DNA of 64,000 bases from Hymenobacter gummosus (GCF_003970915.1 NZ_RXOF01000009.1:62001-126000), one strand, 5' to 3'. Shown: positions 26,601-34,796, counted from the stretch's first letter. The notes: generated by a model not told the origin, from the letters alone. A program made the numbers and translations.

Positions 26601-27669
26601 CGTGCGCCTCGACGCGGAGCTGCTCAAGACCTATAAGTTCGACTACGTCATCCTCGACGAGTCGCAGGCCATCAAGAACCCCTCGTCGACCACGTCGCAG
26701 GCGGTGCGGCACCTGCACAGCCGGCACCGGCTGATTCTGACCGGTACCCCGGTGGAAAACAGCACGATGGACCTTTGGTCGCAGATGTCGTTTATCAATC
26801 CCGGGCTGCTCGGCTCGCAGACGTTCTTCCGTAAGGAGTTTCTCAAGCCCATCGAGAAGGAGAAGGACGAGGTGAAGACGCGCCGCCTGCACGCGCTCAT
26901 CAAGCCCTTTATCCTGCGCCGCCACAAGGCCCAGGTGGCTACCGAGCTGCCCGAGAAGATTGAGAATCTGAGCTACTGCCGCATGACCGAGGAGCAGCAG
27001 AGCTGCTACGAGGAAACCAAGAGCTACTACCGCAACAAGATTCTGCAGAGCATCGAGGAGCACGGCACGGCCAGCACCCAGTTTATGCTGCTGCAGGGCC
27101 TTACCAAGCTGCGCCAGATTGCCAACCACCCCCGCATGGCCGACGAGTGCTACGAGGCCGAGTCGGGCAAGCTGCGCGAGGTGGTGCGCATGATTCGCAA
27201 CGTGGTATCGGAGGGGCACAAGGTGCTGGTGTTTAGCCAGTTCGTGAAGCACCTGGAAATCGTGCGCGAGGCCCTGGACGACAAGCAGATCGAGTACGCC
27301 TACCTCGACGGCAACACCCGCGACCGGCAGAAGGAAGTGGCGCGCTTCCAGGAAACGGAGGATTTGCGCGTGTTCCTCATCAGCCTGAAAGCCGGCGGCG
27401 TGGGCCTGAACCTCACGGCGGCCGACTACGTGTTCATCCTCGACCCCTGGTGGAACCCCGCGGTGGAAGCCCAGGCCGTGGACCGCGCCCACCGCATCGG
27501 GCAGCAGCGCACGGTGTTTACCTACAAGTTCATCACCAAGGGCACGGTGGAGGAGAAAATTCTGGCCCTGCAGAACCGCAAGATTCAGCTCGTGTCGGAT
27601 TTGATAACCACCGACGAGGCCATCATCAAGACGCTGACCAAAGAGGATATCGAGGAGCTGCTGGGCTAA
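23695..27669 (+). CDS. SNF2-family DEAD/DEAH helicase interrupted by an intein
   Basis: 1324 residues as encoded; 977 after removal of the intein (residues 549-895). The N-terminal 530 residues are the usual bacterial SNF2 lead region. The helicase core is split in Walker A: 'DDMGLGK' ends at residue 548 and 'TIQTLAML' starts at 896. Then come motif II 'ILDESQAIKN' (Asp988, Glu989), motif III 'LILTGTPVEN', and motifs V-VI 'LKAGGVGLNLTAADYVF', 'DPWWNP' and 'AVDRAHRIGQQR'. It is an ATP-driven DNA translocase of the HepA/RapA-related group, likely acting on protein-DNA complexes or RNA polymerase. Without splicing the ATP site cannot form, so activity depends on the intein. A terminator follows at 27739-27768. 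Confidence 0.95.
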   Translation: MKVSTAQPFQIVYSLLAHEYLGYLFESYVVQLSPKGQLTLQHQNVSAMNAAEFADGLDEKDFELIALTDQIQQDAVIKEFWPKKITPADFFLKQYDQDKGDKALQERISQYVQQRMGQILQRLQGKQVFIMGKDGEPTWKEISVAPEPASVLFHFRRNPENTHYFPTIQYRGQKLDFQQRDAVMVCCQPAWMLLDGVLHNFRNEVDGKKLQPFLSKKFIIIPRQVEDSYYQRFVAPLVESFDVHARGFDIRSERYQAKPHLIFSDVPAAGGIGYDTEDTGRRTALADNGEQIHFDVAFQYGNHIVRNHDKRVSVQLEKTSDSYVFHRLIRDLENEQVFIQELQDRALEVRNGRAVLEKATAFKWLHSHAEELARLGFTVQQGSNSGKDYFIGTVTVNVGITENNDWFDIHGTVHFGEFEIPFVKLRPYILQKRHEFKLPNGQIAIIPEEWFTQYLELFAFSEEHHHTLTLKKHHVALVSDLENGNLATVTMSRKLEKLRGFEVVEDRALPAGFQGTLRPYQQAGYNWLHFVQDYHFGGCLADDMGLGKAQPLHARILTPTGWTTMGQVRVGDAIINSRGGRSRVTGVFPQGAKEIFRVTFTDGSTAECCAEHLWAVRSPVQKYRGQDYQVKELQQLQHDLHDQHGNTKWFVPLVEPVAFTPQPVTIDPYLLGLLLGDGCFRRHSIGLTTADAEIVAYAADALPAGLRLQAVTPESYDYNLVKASGWTNALMQHIKALGLKATTSKDKFVPDTYLFNDATVRLAVLQGLLDSDGYVSKTGEVCQYTTVSPALAEGVTFLVQSLGGTVRQASKEPSYTHRGEKRLGQRAYTLTLSLPPQVAPFRLGRKAALYRPKTKYQPYRGIRAVESLGTMPAQCISVDAPDRLYVTDNFVLTHNTIQTLAMLMQRKESGAAAGAASLLVMPTSLVYNWLNEALKFTPSLRVLTYTGTYRDKNVEQFADYDLILTSYGIVRLDAELLKTYKFDYVILDESQAIKNPSSTTSQAVRHLHSRHRLILTGTPVENSTMDLWSQMSFINPGLLGSQTFFRKEFLKPIEKEKDEVKTRRLHALIKPFILRRHKAQVATELPEKIENLSYCRMTEEQQSCYEETKSYYRNKILQSIEEHGTASTQFMLLQGLTKLRQIANHPRMADECYEAESGKLREVVRMIRNVVSEGHKVLVFSQFVKHLEIVREALDDKQIEYAYLDGNTRDRQKEVARFQETEDLRVFLISLKAGGVGLNLTAADYVFILDPWWNPAVEAQAVDRAHRIGQQRTVFTYKFITKGTVEEKILALQNRKIQLVSDLITTDEAIIKTLTKEDIEELLG
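25339..26379 (+). mobile_element. Intein, class 3 type, with LAGLIDADG homing endonuclease
   Basis: 347 residues (549-895 of the SNF2 protein) inserted between Lys of Walker A and Thr+1. The first residue is Ala, not Cys or Ser, so the standard first step is impossible. The class 3 set of residues is instead present: Trp66 ('AEHLW', block B), Cys327 ('AQCISVD', block F) and Thr345 before His346-Asn347 ('VLTHN', block G), followed by Thr+1. Block A reads 'LTPTGWTTMGQVRVGDAI'. The middle carries two LAGLIDADG motifs: 'LLGLLLGDG' (residues 670-678 of the precursor) and 'LAVLQGLLDSDGY' (762-774). Class 3 splicing uses the block F Cys to form the branched intermediate; an intein at an equivalent Snf2 site is known from Deinococcus radiodurans. 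The endonuclease motifs keep their acidic residues, so homing may still be possible. Confidence 0.93.
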
Positions 27670-27738
27670 GGCCCAATCTGACAAAGGCCGCCGTTCGAAC
27701 GGCTGTAAAACTGCGCCGGCTGCGTGCGTAACGGTTTG

Positions 27739-27768
27739 AACGCCAGAAGTTGTGAAGCTTCTGGCGTT
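27739..27768 (+). terminator. Stem-loop terminator after the SNF2 gene
   Basis: 11-bp perfect stem (27739-27749 with 27758-27768), 8-nt loop. It sits 70 nt after the SNF2 stop and 69 nt before the next start. Confidence 0.75.
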
Positions 27769-27836
27769 TATCGTTCTTGGGGCGCCCGGTCGGACGGCTA
27801 GCCTCGCTTGGGCGGGCGTTCTGCGTACTTTGCCCT

Positions 27837-28406
27837 ATGCAGTCTTTACTCGACTTCCTGCGCCAGATTCACCCCGTGCCCGACGACGAGCTGGCCCGGC
27901 TGCTGCCGCTGTGCCAGGAAGTGGAGTTCGGGCGGCGCGAGTTTATCACCCGGGCCGGGGAGGTGGGGCGCTACCTGTATTTCGTGCTGGAGGGCATTCA
28001 GCGCAGCTACCACCTGCGCGACGGGAAGGAGCACACCCTGGCCTTCACCTACCCGCCCTCGCTCACGGGCATTCCCGAGTCGGTGCTGCTGCGCCGGCCG
28101 TCCCCGCACTTTCTGGAGTGCATCACGCCGAGCCGGCTGCTGCGCCTGCCCTACGCGCAGTTCGACGAGCTGCTGCTGACTTCGCCCGCCCTGGAGCGGC
28201 TGCAGCGCAAGCTCACGGAGCAGGTGCTGGTGGGCGTGCTGCAGCGGCACACCGAGCTGCTGGCCTATTCGATGACGGAGCGGTTCCGGCTGTTCCTGCA
28301 GCGCGGTCCGCACCTGCTCAACGCGGTGCCGCACAAGCACCTGGCCTCTTACCTGGGCATGGACGCCACCAACTTCAGCAAGCTGCTGAACCAACTGGTG
28401 GTGTGA
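27837..28406 (+). CDS. Crp/Fnr-family transcriptional regulator
   Basis: 189 residues from ATG 27837. The N-terminal cyclic-nucleotide-binding-like beta barrel is clear ('EFGRREFITRAGEVGRYLYFVLEGIQRSYH'), a long dimer helix follows (about 120-145), and a C-terminal helix-turn-helix has 'VPHKHLASYLGMDATNFSKLLNQL'. There are no Cys for an Fe-S cluster and the residues that bind cAMP are not conserved, so the effector is unknown. TACTTTG lies just before the start (27826-27832), a -7-like element. Confidence 0.88.
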   Translation: MQSLLDFLRQIHPVPDDELARLLPLCQEVEFGRREFITRAGEVGRYLYFVLEGIQRSYHLRDGKEHTLAFTYPPSLTGIPESVLLRRPSPHFLECITPSRLLRLPYAQFDELLLTSPALERLQRKLTEQVLVGVLQRHTELLAYSMTERFRLFLQRGPHLLNAVPHKHLASYLGMDATNFSKLLNQLVV

Positions 28407-28488
28407 GGCGGCAAATCTTGGTGCAGACCAAGAGTTGCGGGCCGACGGCGCGGCAGCTTTGGAGCGTCAACCCAAACCGCCCGCTGCT

Positions 28489-29388
28489 ATGCTTACTGCC
28501 GTTTCCGCTACCGCCCCCGTTGCCGCGCCGCCCGCCTGGCTCGATGCGCAGGCTTACCCCTTCGTCAGTCATTACCTGGATACGCCCGCCGGCCGGCTGC
28601 ACTACGTGGACGAGGGCCAGGGCGAAGCCCTGCTGTTTGTGCACGGCACCCCGACGTGGTCGTGGCTGTACCGCCGGCAAATCCAGGCGCTGAGGGGGCA
28701 GTACCGCTGCCTGGCCGCCGACAACCTGGGCTTTGGCTTGTCGGACAAGCCCGCCGACTGGGACTACCACCCGAGCCGCCACGCCGACCACCTGCTGCGC
28801 CTGCTCGACCACCTCGGCTTGGACGAAGTAACGCTGGTGGTGCACGACTTCGGCGGGCCCATCGGCCTGGGCCTGGCCACCCAGTACCCCGAGCGGGTAA
28901 AGCGGCTGGTGGTGCTCAATACCTGGCTCTGGGACGCCTCAGCGCACCCGCAGGCCCGGCAGGCCGACCGGCTGCTGCACAGCTGGCTGGGCCGCTGGCT
29001 GTACCTGGGCCTGAACTTCTCGGCGCGGGTGCTGCTGCCCCGGGGCTTCGCCGACAAGGCCCTGCTCACACCCGAGCTGCGCCGCCACTACCGGCAGCCC
29101 TTTGCCCGCCGCGCCGACCGCACCGGGCCGTTGCGCCTGGGCCAGTGGCTGCTGCGCGCCGCCGACTGGTACGAAGCCCGCCGGCAGGAGCTGCCGCGCC
29201 TGCACGGCAAGCCCGTCCTGCTCGTCTGGGGCCGGCACGACCCGTTTCTGACCGAAGCCGACCTGGCCCGCTGGCAGCAGCTGCTACCCCAGGTCCGCAC
29301 CCAGCTGCTCGATTGCGGCCACTTCGTGCCCGAGGAAAAGCCGCAGGAGCTGACGCAGGCGCTGCGGGATTTTCTGGGCGCCGGCTAA
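28489..29388 (+). CDS. Alpha/beta hydrolase, haloalkane dehalogenase-like
   Basis: 299 residues. Catalytic residues: nucleophile Asp120 in 'VVHDFGGPIG', acid Asp251 in 'WGRHDPF', base His278 in 'DCGHFVPEE'; oxyanion motif 'HGTP' (52-55). An Asp nucleophile points to haloalkane dehalogenases rather than esterases. However, the residue after the nucleophile, a halide-binding Trp in proven dehalogenases, is Phe121 here, so halide binding may be altered and the true substrate could differ. ATG 28489; 82 nt after the Crp-like gene, possibly co-transcribed. Confidence 0.82.
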   Translation: MLTAVSATAPVAAPPAWLDAQAYPFVSHYLDTPAGRLHYVDEGQGEALLFVHGTPTWSWLYRRQIQALRGQYRCLAADNLGFGLSDKPADWDYHPSRHADHLLRLLDHLGLDEVTLVVHDFGGPIGLGLATQYPERVKRLVVLNTWLWDASAHPQARQADRLLHSWLGRWLYLGLNFSARVLLPRGFADKALLTPELRRHYRQPFARRADRTGPLRLGQWLLRAADWYEARRQELPRLHGKPVLLVWGRHDPFLTEADLARWQQLLPQVRTQLLDCGHFVPEEKPQELTQALRDFLGAG

Positions 29389-29432
29389 GCTGGCCGGAGC
29401 CAGCTGATTGCCGCTAACGGCTGCGGCCCGGG

Positions 29433-30317
29433 TTAATACAGCTCGTACGTGTAGGTGGTCGTCCGCGCCTGCGGGCCGTCAAACTCCCGCCCGCTGAATT
29501 TCTCCACCGCCTGGGCGAGCAGGCCATTTTGGTAAGTATACAGGCATTCGTAGTTCCAGCCCCCGTCGGTGGACGTGCGGCGGATGAGCTGGCCTGCGGC
29601 ATTGTAGCTTAGCTCGTACGAGTGACCGTGCAGGCCAACGTGTACTTCCCGGCTGAGCCGGTGGGCGGCATCGTACTCGCCCTGCCATTCCTCGGTGCGG
29701 TTGCTGCAGGTCATCAGGCCCGGCTCCATCCCGAACACAATGCGGGTGAGCTGCCCCTGCGCGTTGTAGTGATACTGCTCCGTGCTGCCGCCCGTCACCG
29801 ATTGCAGCCGGCCGTCGGGGTAGTAAGCCAGCCGGTAATTACCCGCGCTTTTCAGCTGCCCCCGCTTCGTGTAGCGGTAGGCAAGGCGCCTGGTTACCTC
29901 GTTCCGCAGGCTATCGGCGCAGACGGCAACTGCTATGAGCTTGCCATCGGGAGCGTAGTCACAGGCAAAAAAATGACTGTAGCCGCTGCTCGGCCGGTCG
30001 GGCCACTGATTCCACAGGCGCCGGTAAACGGTATGCCCTCGTTCGTCAAACTGCTCCGTATTCCAGCAAACGTAGCCGGCGTCCGTCGTTTTCTGGCGGA
30101 TGGTCCTGATGCGCTTCTGCTTGATTTCCGCCATACTCATTGTTCCCTGAATCAGGCGGTTGCCGATAAACAGATCATCCGTGACCTGGGCGTAATCGGG
30201 TAGCGCGGCAGCGGGCTGAGCCGGGGCCGCCGCTTCGGCTGCGTGCGGCCGCGCGGTAGTGGCGGGCGCGTCGGGCAGGAAAAACAGCAGGAGCGGGGCG
30301 AAAAGACTGGAAAGCAT
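29433..30317 (-). CDS. Exported protein with YD-like repeats, unknown role
   Basis: 294 residues with an N-terminal signal peptide ('LFAPLLLFFLPDAPA'). The C-terminal two thirds has repeats of the form 'Y.Y...G.L......' ('YHYNAQGQLTRIVFG', 'YELSYNAAGQLIRRTST', 'YTYQNGLLAQAVEKF'), as in RHS/YD-type beta structures but too few for a full barrel. Probably periplasmic or surface-exposed. No neighbours give a hint. Confidence 0.65.
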   Translation of the reverse strand: MLSSLFAPLLLFFLPDAPATTARPHAAEAAAPAQPAAALPDYAQVTDDLFIGNRLIQGTMSMAEIKQKRIRTIRQKTTDAGYVCWNTEQFDERGHTVYRRLWNQWPDRPSSGYSHFFACDYAPDGKLIAVAVCADSLRNEVTRRLAYRYTKRGQLKSAGNYRLAYYPDGRLQSVTGGSTEQYHYNAQGQLTRIVFGMEPGLMTCSNRTEEWQGEYDAAHRLSREVHVGLHGHSYELSYNAAGQLIRRTSTDGGWNYECLYTYQNGLLAQAVEKFSGREFDGPQARTTTYTYELY

Positions 30318-30377
30318 GGCGAAGGAGTAACGCGGCGGCTGAAACGCGGCCGCACCATTGCCGGGCGGCCGCTCTGG

Positions 30378-31451
30378 CTAAGGATGCTGCTGCCCGGCAA
30401 ATTCCACACTCAGCGCTGCCACCCGGGCCACGTCCTCGGCCGTGTGCAGGGCCGACAGCACTACCCGCGTAATGCAGGGGTCGGTGGGGGCGGGGTAAGG
30501 AAAGCTGGAAATGAGCACGCCGCGCGGCTGCAGGAAGTCGGCCAGCTCGTTGGCGGGCGTATAGAACACCGGGTAGTCGGGCAGGTGGCGGAACAAGTCC
30601 AGCCCGGCCGTAGCCGCCGCGAACTGCGCCACGTTACGGCTCAGCTGCGCCCGCGCCTGCTCGTACAGCGCCTGGGCGTGCACAAAAGCGTGCAGGTAGG
30701 CCGGCACCACCGGCGAGGAGGCTGCGAAAAAGGCGCTGCGCTTCAGCTCTTCCACGAAGGGCCGGGCACCCAGCACCACCCCGCCCGGCAGGCCGCCGGC
30801 CTTGCCCAGGGAGCTGACGATGACGAGCTGCACGCTGGCCGGCACCTCAATGCCGGGCGCAATGCCCGCGCCCCCGGGCCCAATGACGCCGAAGCCGTGC
30901 GAGTCGTCGATGAGCAGGGTGGCGGGGCGGTCGGTGGGCAGCTCCCGGGTCCAGCCAAAGTCGTAGGGCTCGGCGCGCAGCGGGTCCAGCGAGTTGGCCA
31001 CGATGACCACCGGCGCGGGCGTTTCGTGGTGCAGGCGGCGCAGCAGGTGCCGGGCCCAGTCGGGGAAGCTGCGCGGGGTGCTGGTGGGTGCGGGGTGCTC
31101 GGTCAGCCAGGCCGCCGGGTGGGTGCCGGGGGCGTACTCGAAACGGCCGGCGCGGGCCAGGGCCTTCACCGCCATCTGCCCGGCCAGGTAGCCCGACGAC
31201 ACCGTGAGGGCCGCGGGCATGTGCGTGAGGTGGGCCAGCAGCTGCTCGGCTTCGTCGTAGATGCGCAGGCGCAGGGAGCTGTTGCGCGAGGAGCCGTAGT
31301 TCGAGCCGTAGCGCGCCAGCCCTTGGGCCAGCAGGGCGGCAAAATCGGCGTTGCGGGCCATGCCTAGGTAGCCAGTGCCGCTGCAGTACAGGTACTCGCG
31401 GCCGTCGTCGGCGAGCAGGGTGCGGCCGGGCAGGTGGTCGGCGTAGAGCAT
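30378..31451 (-). CDS. PLP-dependent aminotransferase class I/II, AONS (BioF)-like
   Basis: 357 residues. Alpha-oxoamine-synthase features: 'GTGYLGM' near the start, 'YGSNYGSSRNSS', 'LTVSSGYLAGQMAV', PLP-ring Asp182/His185 in 'IDDSHGFGVIG', and the Schiff-base Lys217 in 'VSSLGKAGGLPGG'. It probably joins an acyl-CoA to an amino acid. Whether the product is 8-amino-7-oxononanoate (biotin) is uncertain since no other bio gene is near. It is divergent from the SRPBCC gene, 91 nt apart. Confidence 0.82.
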   Translation of the reverse strand: MLYADHLPGRTLLADDGREYLYCSGTGYLGMARNADFAALLAQGLARYGSNYGSSRNSSLRLRIYDEAEQLLAHLTHMPAALTVSSGYLAGQMAVKALARAGRFEYAPGTHPAAWLTEHPAPTSTPRSFPDWARHLLRRLHHETPAPVVIVANSLDPLRAEPYDFGWTRELPTDRPATLLIDDSHGFGVIGPGGAGIAPGIEVPASVQLVIVSSLGKAGGLPGGVVLGARPFVEELKRSAFFAASSPVVPAYLHAFVHAQALYEQARAQLSRNVAQFAAATAGLDLFRHLPDYPVFYTPANELADFLQPRGVLISSFPYPAPTDPCITRVVLSALHTAEDVARVAALSVEFAGQQHP

Positions 31452-31542
31452 GGGCGGGGTAAGGAAAGCTGGGCTGTTGGGGCCAGCAACTTACGCGTTT
31501 GCGCGGCTCGGCGCTTCCCGCTGCTGCTGCGTAGCTTGCGCC

Positions 31543-31992
31543 ATGCACCTGCTGCTCCGTACCGCCGTGGCCCGGCCGCCCGCCGAAGTCTGGGCCGGCT
31601 TCACCCGCCAGCTGTTCCTCGACCTGGCCCCGCCCCTGCCCCAGATGCGCCTGCTGCGCTTCGACGGCTGCCACCGCGGCGACCAGGTGCACATCGAGCT
31701 GCACCTGGGCCCCGTGGGCCTGGGGCGCTGGACCTCGCTCATCACCGAGCACGGCGAGCTGCCGGGTGGGGGGCGCTACTTCGTGGATGAGGGCCAGCAG
31801 CTGCCGGCTTTTCTGCGCTTCTGGCGGCACCGGCACCTGCTGGAAGCCAGCCCAAGCGGCGGTTGCGTCATCGTAGAAGACATCGAGTACCGCACGCCCC
31901 TGCGGCTGCTCGACTGGCTGGCCTACCCCTTCATGTGGGCCCAGTTTGCCTGGCGGCGCCCCATTTACCGGCGGTATTTCGGCCGGCCGTAG
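31543..31992 (+). CDS. SRPBCC-fold lipid/ligand-binding protein
   Basis: 149 residues from ATG 31543. It has the pattern of Bet v1/START-like proteins ('TAVARPPAEVWAGFTRQLF', 'GRWTSLITEHG', a long C-terminal helix rich in Trp/Phe/Tyr). These bind small hydrophobic ligands. TAGCTTGC precedes the start, a degenerate -7 element. The stop codon is the start of an inverted repeat. Confidence 0.75.
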   Translation: MHLLLRTAVARPPAEVWAGFTRQLFLDLAPPLPQMRLLRFDGCHRGDQVHIELHLGPVGLGRWTSLITEHGELPGGGRYFVDEGQQLPAFLRFWRHRHLLEASPSGGCVIVEDIEYRTPLRLLDWLAYPFMWAQFAWRRPIYRRYFGRP

Positions 31993-32087
31993 CGCGGGCT
32001 TTAGCCCGCGTCCGTTGTTTACACCGGGTACTGATTGGTCAACGAAGGAGTCACTACCGGACGGACGCGGGCTAAAGCCCGCGCTAC
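31989..32087. repeat. Inverted repeat, 'gcgggctttagcccgc' family
   Basis: 26-bp arms, 31989-32014 and 32062-32087, perfect reverse complements; each arm is itself a palindrome (gcgggct-ttagcccgc). The left arm contains the TAG of the SRPBCC gene and the right arm contains the stop of the convergent GNAT gene. Confidence 0.9.
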
Positions 32088-32557
32088 AGCGGCAGCACCA
32101 TGCGGATGTCGGCGCGCTGGTACTCGGAGGCGGGCAGCGGCGCCTCCACGAAGCCCAGCTTGCGGTACAGGCTCAGGGCCGGGGCCAGCCGGCGGTTGGA
32201 AAGCAGCTCCAGTTCGTGGGCACCAATTTCGCGGGCTTTGGCAATGGCGGCCTCGCCCAGCCGCCAGCCGATGCCCAGGCCCTGCGCGCTGGGCGTCACG
32301 GCCATCTTGGCCAGCTCGTACACCCCGCCGGGCTCCTTGATGAGGGCGCAGGTGCCCACGATGCGGCCCTGGTGCCGGGCCATGAAAATGTAGCCGCCAA
32401 GCGCCAGAATGTAGCCCTCGGGGTCGTCGAGCATGCGGCGGTCCAGCTCTTCCACCACGAAGTAGCGGCTGATCCACTCCACGTTCAGGTCGCGGAAGGC
32501 GGCCTGGTGCTCGGGCTGGTAGGGCAGGATATCGACGGGGGCTAGTTGCTGGGTCAT
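32084..32557 (-). CDS. GNAT-family N-acetyltransferase
   Basis: 157 residues. Acetyl-CoA motif A is 'MAVTPSAQGLGIGWRLGEAAI'-like (Q-x-x-G-x-G), preceded by 'IVGTCALIKEPGGVYELAKMAV' and followed by 'ELLSNRRLAPALSLYRKLGF', the standard fold. The acceptor is unknown. Its last codons and stop lie inside the repeat arm. Confidence 0.9.
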   Translation of the reverse strand: MTQQLAPVDILPYQPEHQAAFRDLNVEWISRYFVVEELDRRMLDDPEGYILALGGYIFMARHQGRIVGTCALIKEPGGVYELAKMAVTPSAQGLGIGWRLGEAAIAKAREIGAHELELLSNRRLAPALSLYRKLGFVEAPLPASEYQRADIRMVLPL

Positions 32558-32682
32558 GGGGCAAAAGTCGGGTTTGAAGCCGCGAAAAACGCCCCTCCGG
32601 CGTCACCGGGCAAGAGCGTACAGCCGCGCCGGGTTACTTACACCAGGCGAAGTTATGGCCGTACGGGGCCAGCAGCCGCGTT

Positions 32683-33012
32683 TTAGTTGGGGCTGACGCC
32701 GCCCGAAAGTTGCTGGCGCAGGTGGCCGCGGCCCCAGTACCACATCTGCTTGAGCACCGGGCACAGGGTGTAGCCGTGGGCCGTCAGGCTATACTCCACC
32801 CGCGGCGGCACCTCCGGGTACACGCGGCGCAAAACCAGGCCGGCGGCTTCCAGCTCGCGCAGCTGCTTGGCCAGAATCCGCTCACTGACTGCTTCGCCCA
32901 GGTGGCGGCGCACCTCGCTGAAGCGGCGGGGCTGCGGGTTCAGAAAGATGAGGATGTCGGCTTTGTGCTTGCCCTTGATGAGCTGCACCAGGGCGTCGAT
33001 GGGGTTGTCCAT
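32683..33012 (-). CDS. HxlR-family transcriptional regulator
   Basis: 109 residues. Winged helix: 'KHKADILIFLNPQPRRFSEV', 'ISERILAKQLRELEAAGLV'-type recognition region (here VSERIL...), then the wing 'RRVYPEVPPRVEYSLTAHG'. It has no cysteine at the N-terminal redox position used by YodB-type members. It may regulate the divergent methyltransferase or itself. Confidence 0.88.
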   Translation of the reverse strand: MDNPIDALVQLIKGKHKADILIFLNPQPRRFSEVRRHLGEAVSERILAKQLRELEAAGLVLRRVYPEVPPRVEYSLTAHGYTLCPVLKQMWYWGRGHLRQQLSGGVSPN

Positions 33013-33013
33013 G

Positions 33014-33152
33014 GGAGAGGGTATGCGGGTAAGGGGGGCGAGGGTGGGAGTTTAGGGATTGGAGGTATAGGTTATCCGCACAATAACGCTTACCCTCCTG
33101 CCCTCACATCCTCTGACCCTCTTAAACTCACACCCTCCTACCCGCTTAAACT
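33014..33152. repeat. Palindromic 'gagggta' word repeats between divergent genes
   Basis: Left part 33014-33050 (gagagggtatgcgggtaagg...) and right part about 33089-33152 (ttaccctcctgccctcac... and accctcctacccgcttaaac) are imperfect inverse copies of the word family seen at 1878-1960. Confidence 0.65.
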
Positions 33153-33201
33153 GCTTAATGTTGGCGAACTTTGCGGCCCTTCGTTCGCGTTTGCCTCGTC
33201 T

Positions 33202-34398
33202 ATGCCTCAATCCGTCGCCTCCGTAACCCTCAAGCCCGGTAAAGATCAATCCCTGCGTCGTTTGCACCCCTGGGTGTTTTCGGGCGCCATCGGCCGCATG
33301 CAGGGCGAGGTGGTGGAAGGCCAGGTGGTGGCGGTGCACGCCCACAACGGCGAGCTGCTGGGCCACGGCCACTACGCCCCCGGCTCCATTGCCGTGCGCA
33401 TGCTCTCCTTCGGCCCCGAAGCGGCCCTCATCGACGCCGACTTCTGGGTAGAAAAGCTGCGCAATGCCTACCAGCTGCGCCACAGCCTGGGCCTGACCGG
33501 CCAGGGCAGCACCAACGTGTACCGCCTCGTGCACGCCGAGGGCGACGGGGTGCCCGGCCTCATCATCGACGTGTACGGCGACGTGGCCGTGGTGCAGGCC
33601 CACAGCGCGGGCATGTACCTGGCCCGTCCGCACATTGCCGCCGCCCTGCGCCAGGCCGTGCCCGGCCTGAAGGCCATCTACGACAAGAGCAGCGAAACCG
33701 TGCCCCAGAAGGCCGCGCCCGGCGCCCAGAACGACTACCTCTTCGGCCAGAGCAGCGGCCAGGAGCACGTGGTGCAGGAAAACGGGCACCAGTTCGCCGT
33801 GGACTGGGAGACGGGCCAGAAAACCGGCTTCTTCATCGACCAGCGCGACAACCGCGCCCTGCTGGCCCGCTACGCCCCCGGTCGCCGCGTGCTGAACACG
33901 TTCTGCTACACCGGCGGCTTCTCGGTGTACGCCCTGCAGGCCGGCGCCGAGCTGGTGCACTCCGTCGACGCGAGCAAAAGGGCCATCGAGCTGACCAACC
34001 GCAACGCCGAGCTGAGCGGGCTGGCCGACCGGCACGAAGCCTACGCCCAGGACGTGTTTGCCTTCCTCAAGGACCGCCACAACCAGTACGACCTCATCGT
34101 GCTCGACCCGCCGGCCTTTGCCAAGCACCTCTCGGCCCGCCACAACGCCCTGATGGGCTACAAGCGCCTGAACGTGGCCGGTATCAAGCAGATTGCGCCC
34201 GGTGGCCTGCTGTTCACCTTCAGCTGCTCGCAGGTGGTGAGCATGGAACTGTTCGAGGGCGCCATCATGGCCGCCGCCATCGAAGCCGGCCGCCCCGCCC
34301 GCATCCTGCACCGCCTCACCCAGCCCGCCGACCACCCCGTGAGCCTGTTCCACCCCGAGGGCGAGTACCTGAAAGGGCTGGTGCTGGCCGTGGACTAA
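33202..34398 (+). CDS. Class I rRNA methyltransferase, RlmI-like (PUA + SAM domain)
   Basis: 398 residues from ATG 33202. An N-terminal PUA domain ('RRLHPWVFSGAI', 'GHYAPGSIAVRMLSF') is followed by a middle RNA-binding region and a Rossmann domain with 'VLNTFCYTGGFSVYALQAGA' (motif I), 'VDASKRAIELTNRNAEL', 'IVLDPPAFAK' (motif IV) and 'FTFSCSQVV'. This is the layout of the m5C methyltransferase of 23S rRNA position 1962. A TTTG lies close upstream. Confidence 0.9.
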   Translation: MPQSVASVTLKPGKDQSLRRLHPWVFSGAIGRMQGEVVEGQVVAVHAHNGELLGHGHYAPGSIAVRMLSFGPEAALIDADFWVEKLRNAYQLRHSLGLTGQGSTNVYRLVHAEGDGVPGLIIDVYGDVAVVQAHSAGMYLARPHIAAALRQAVPGLKAIYDKSSETVPQKAAPGAQNDYLFGQSSGQEHVVQENGHQFAVDWETGQKTGFFIDQRDNRALLARYAPGRRVLNTFCYTGGFSVYALQAGAELVHSVDASKRAIELTNRNAELSGLADRHEAYAQDVFAFLKDRHNQYDLIVLDPPAFAKHLSARHNALMGYKRLNVAGIKQIAPGGLLFTFSCSQVVSMELFEGAIMAAAIEAGRPARILHRLTQPADHPVSLFHPEGEYLKGLVLAVD

Positions 34399-34460
34399 TA
34401 GCAGTTCAGGCGCTGAAGGCCCGGTCGTAGAGCGGTGGGCACTGGCGCAGCCTGCTCGTA

Positions 34461-34796
34461 TCAGGACCTGAACAGCGCGCTGAGCATCAGAATCAGCACC
34501 AGCGCGCCGATGATGAAGAGGCCGGTGAAGTGCTTGAGCGGCCGGCCCACGCTGGCCTGGGCCGCCTCGAACGGCGCCCGGTACTGGGCCGGCATTTCCG
34601 CGGGTTCCAGCGCCTGTTTGCAAAACGAGCAGACGGACATGCCTCGGCGCTTGAAAGGAAACGTCGGTATCCAGTAAATGTGAAAATACTGCGAGTACAC
34701 GGCGGCGGTCAGCGCGTCGTGGCCGCAGTTAGCGCAAGTCACGCCGGGCATGGGCCGGGTGCCGGCCAGGCTGGCTTTGGTGCCGAAGAAGATCAT
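34461..34796 (-). CDS. Small zinc-ribbon membrane protein
   Basis: 111 residues from ATG 34796. Two Cys pairs (Cys21/Cys24 in 'CANCGH' and Cys56/Cys59 in 'CSFCKQ') should bind one zinc; one membrane helix at about 88-106. It stays at the inner membrane with the ribbon in the cytoplasm. Function unknown. Confidence 0.75.
   Translation of the reverse strand: MIFFGTKASLAGTRPMPGVTCANCGHDALTAAVYSQYFHIYWIPTFPFKRRGMSVCSFCKQALEPAEMPAQYRAPFEAAQASVGRPLKHFTGLFIIGALVLILMLSALFRS

Noticed and set aside
30378-31451. Biotin synthesis operon
   Set aside because: The enzyme is AONS-like, but no bioA, bioB, bioC or bioD gene lies around it.
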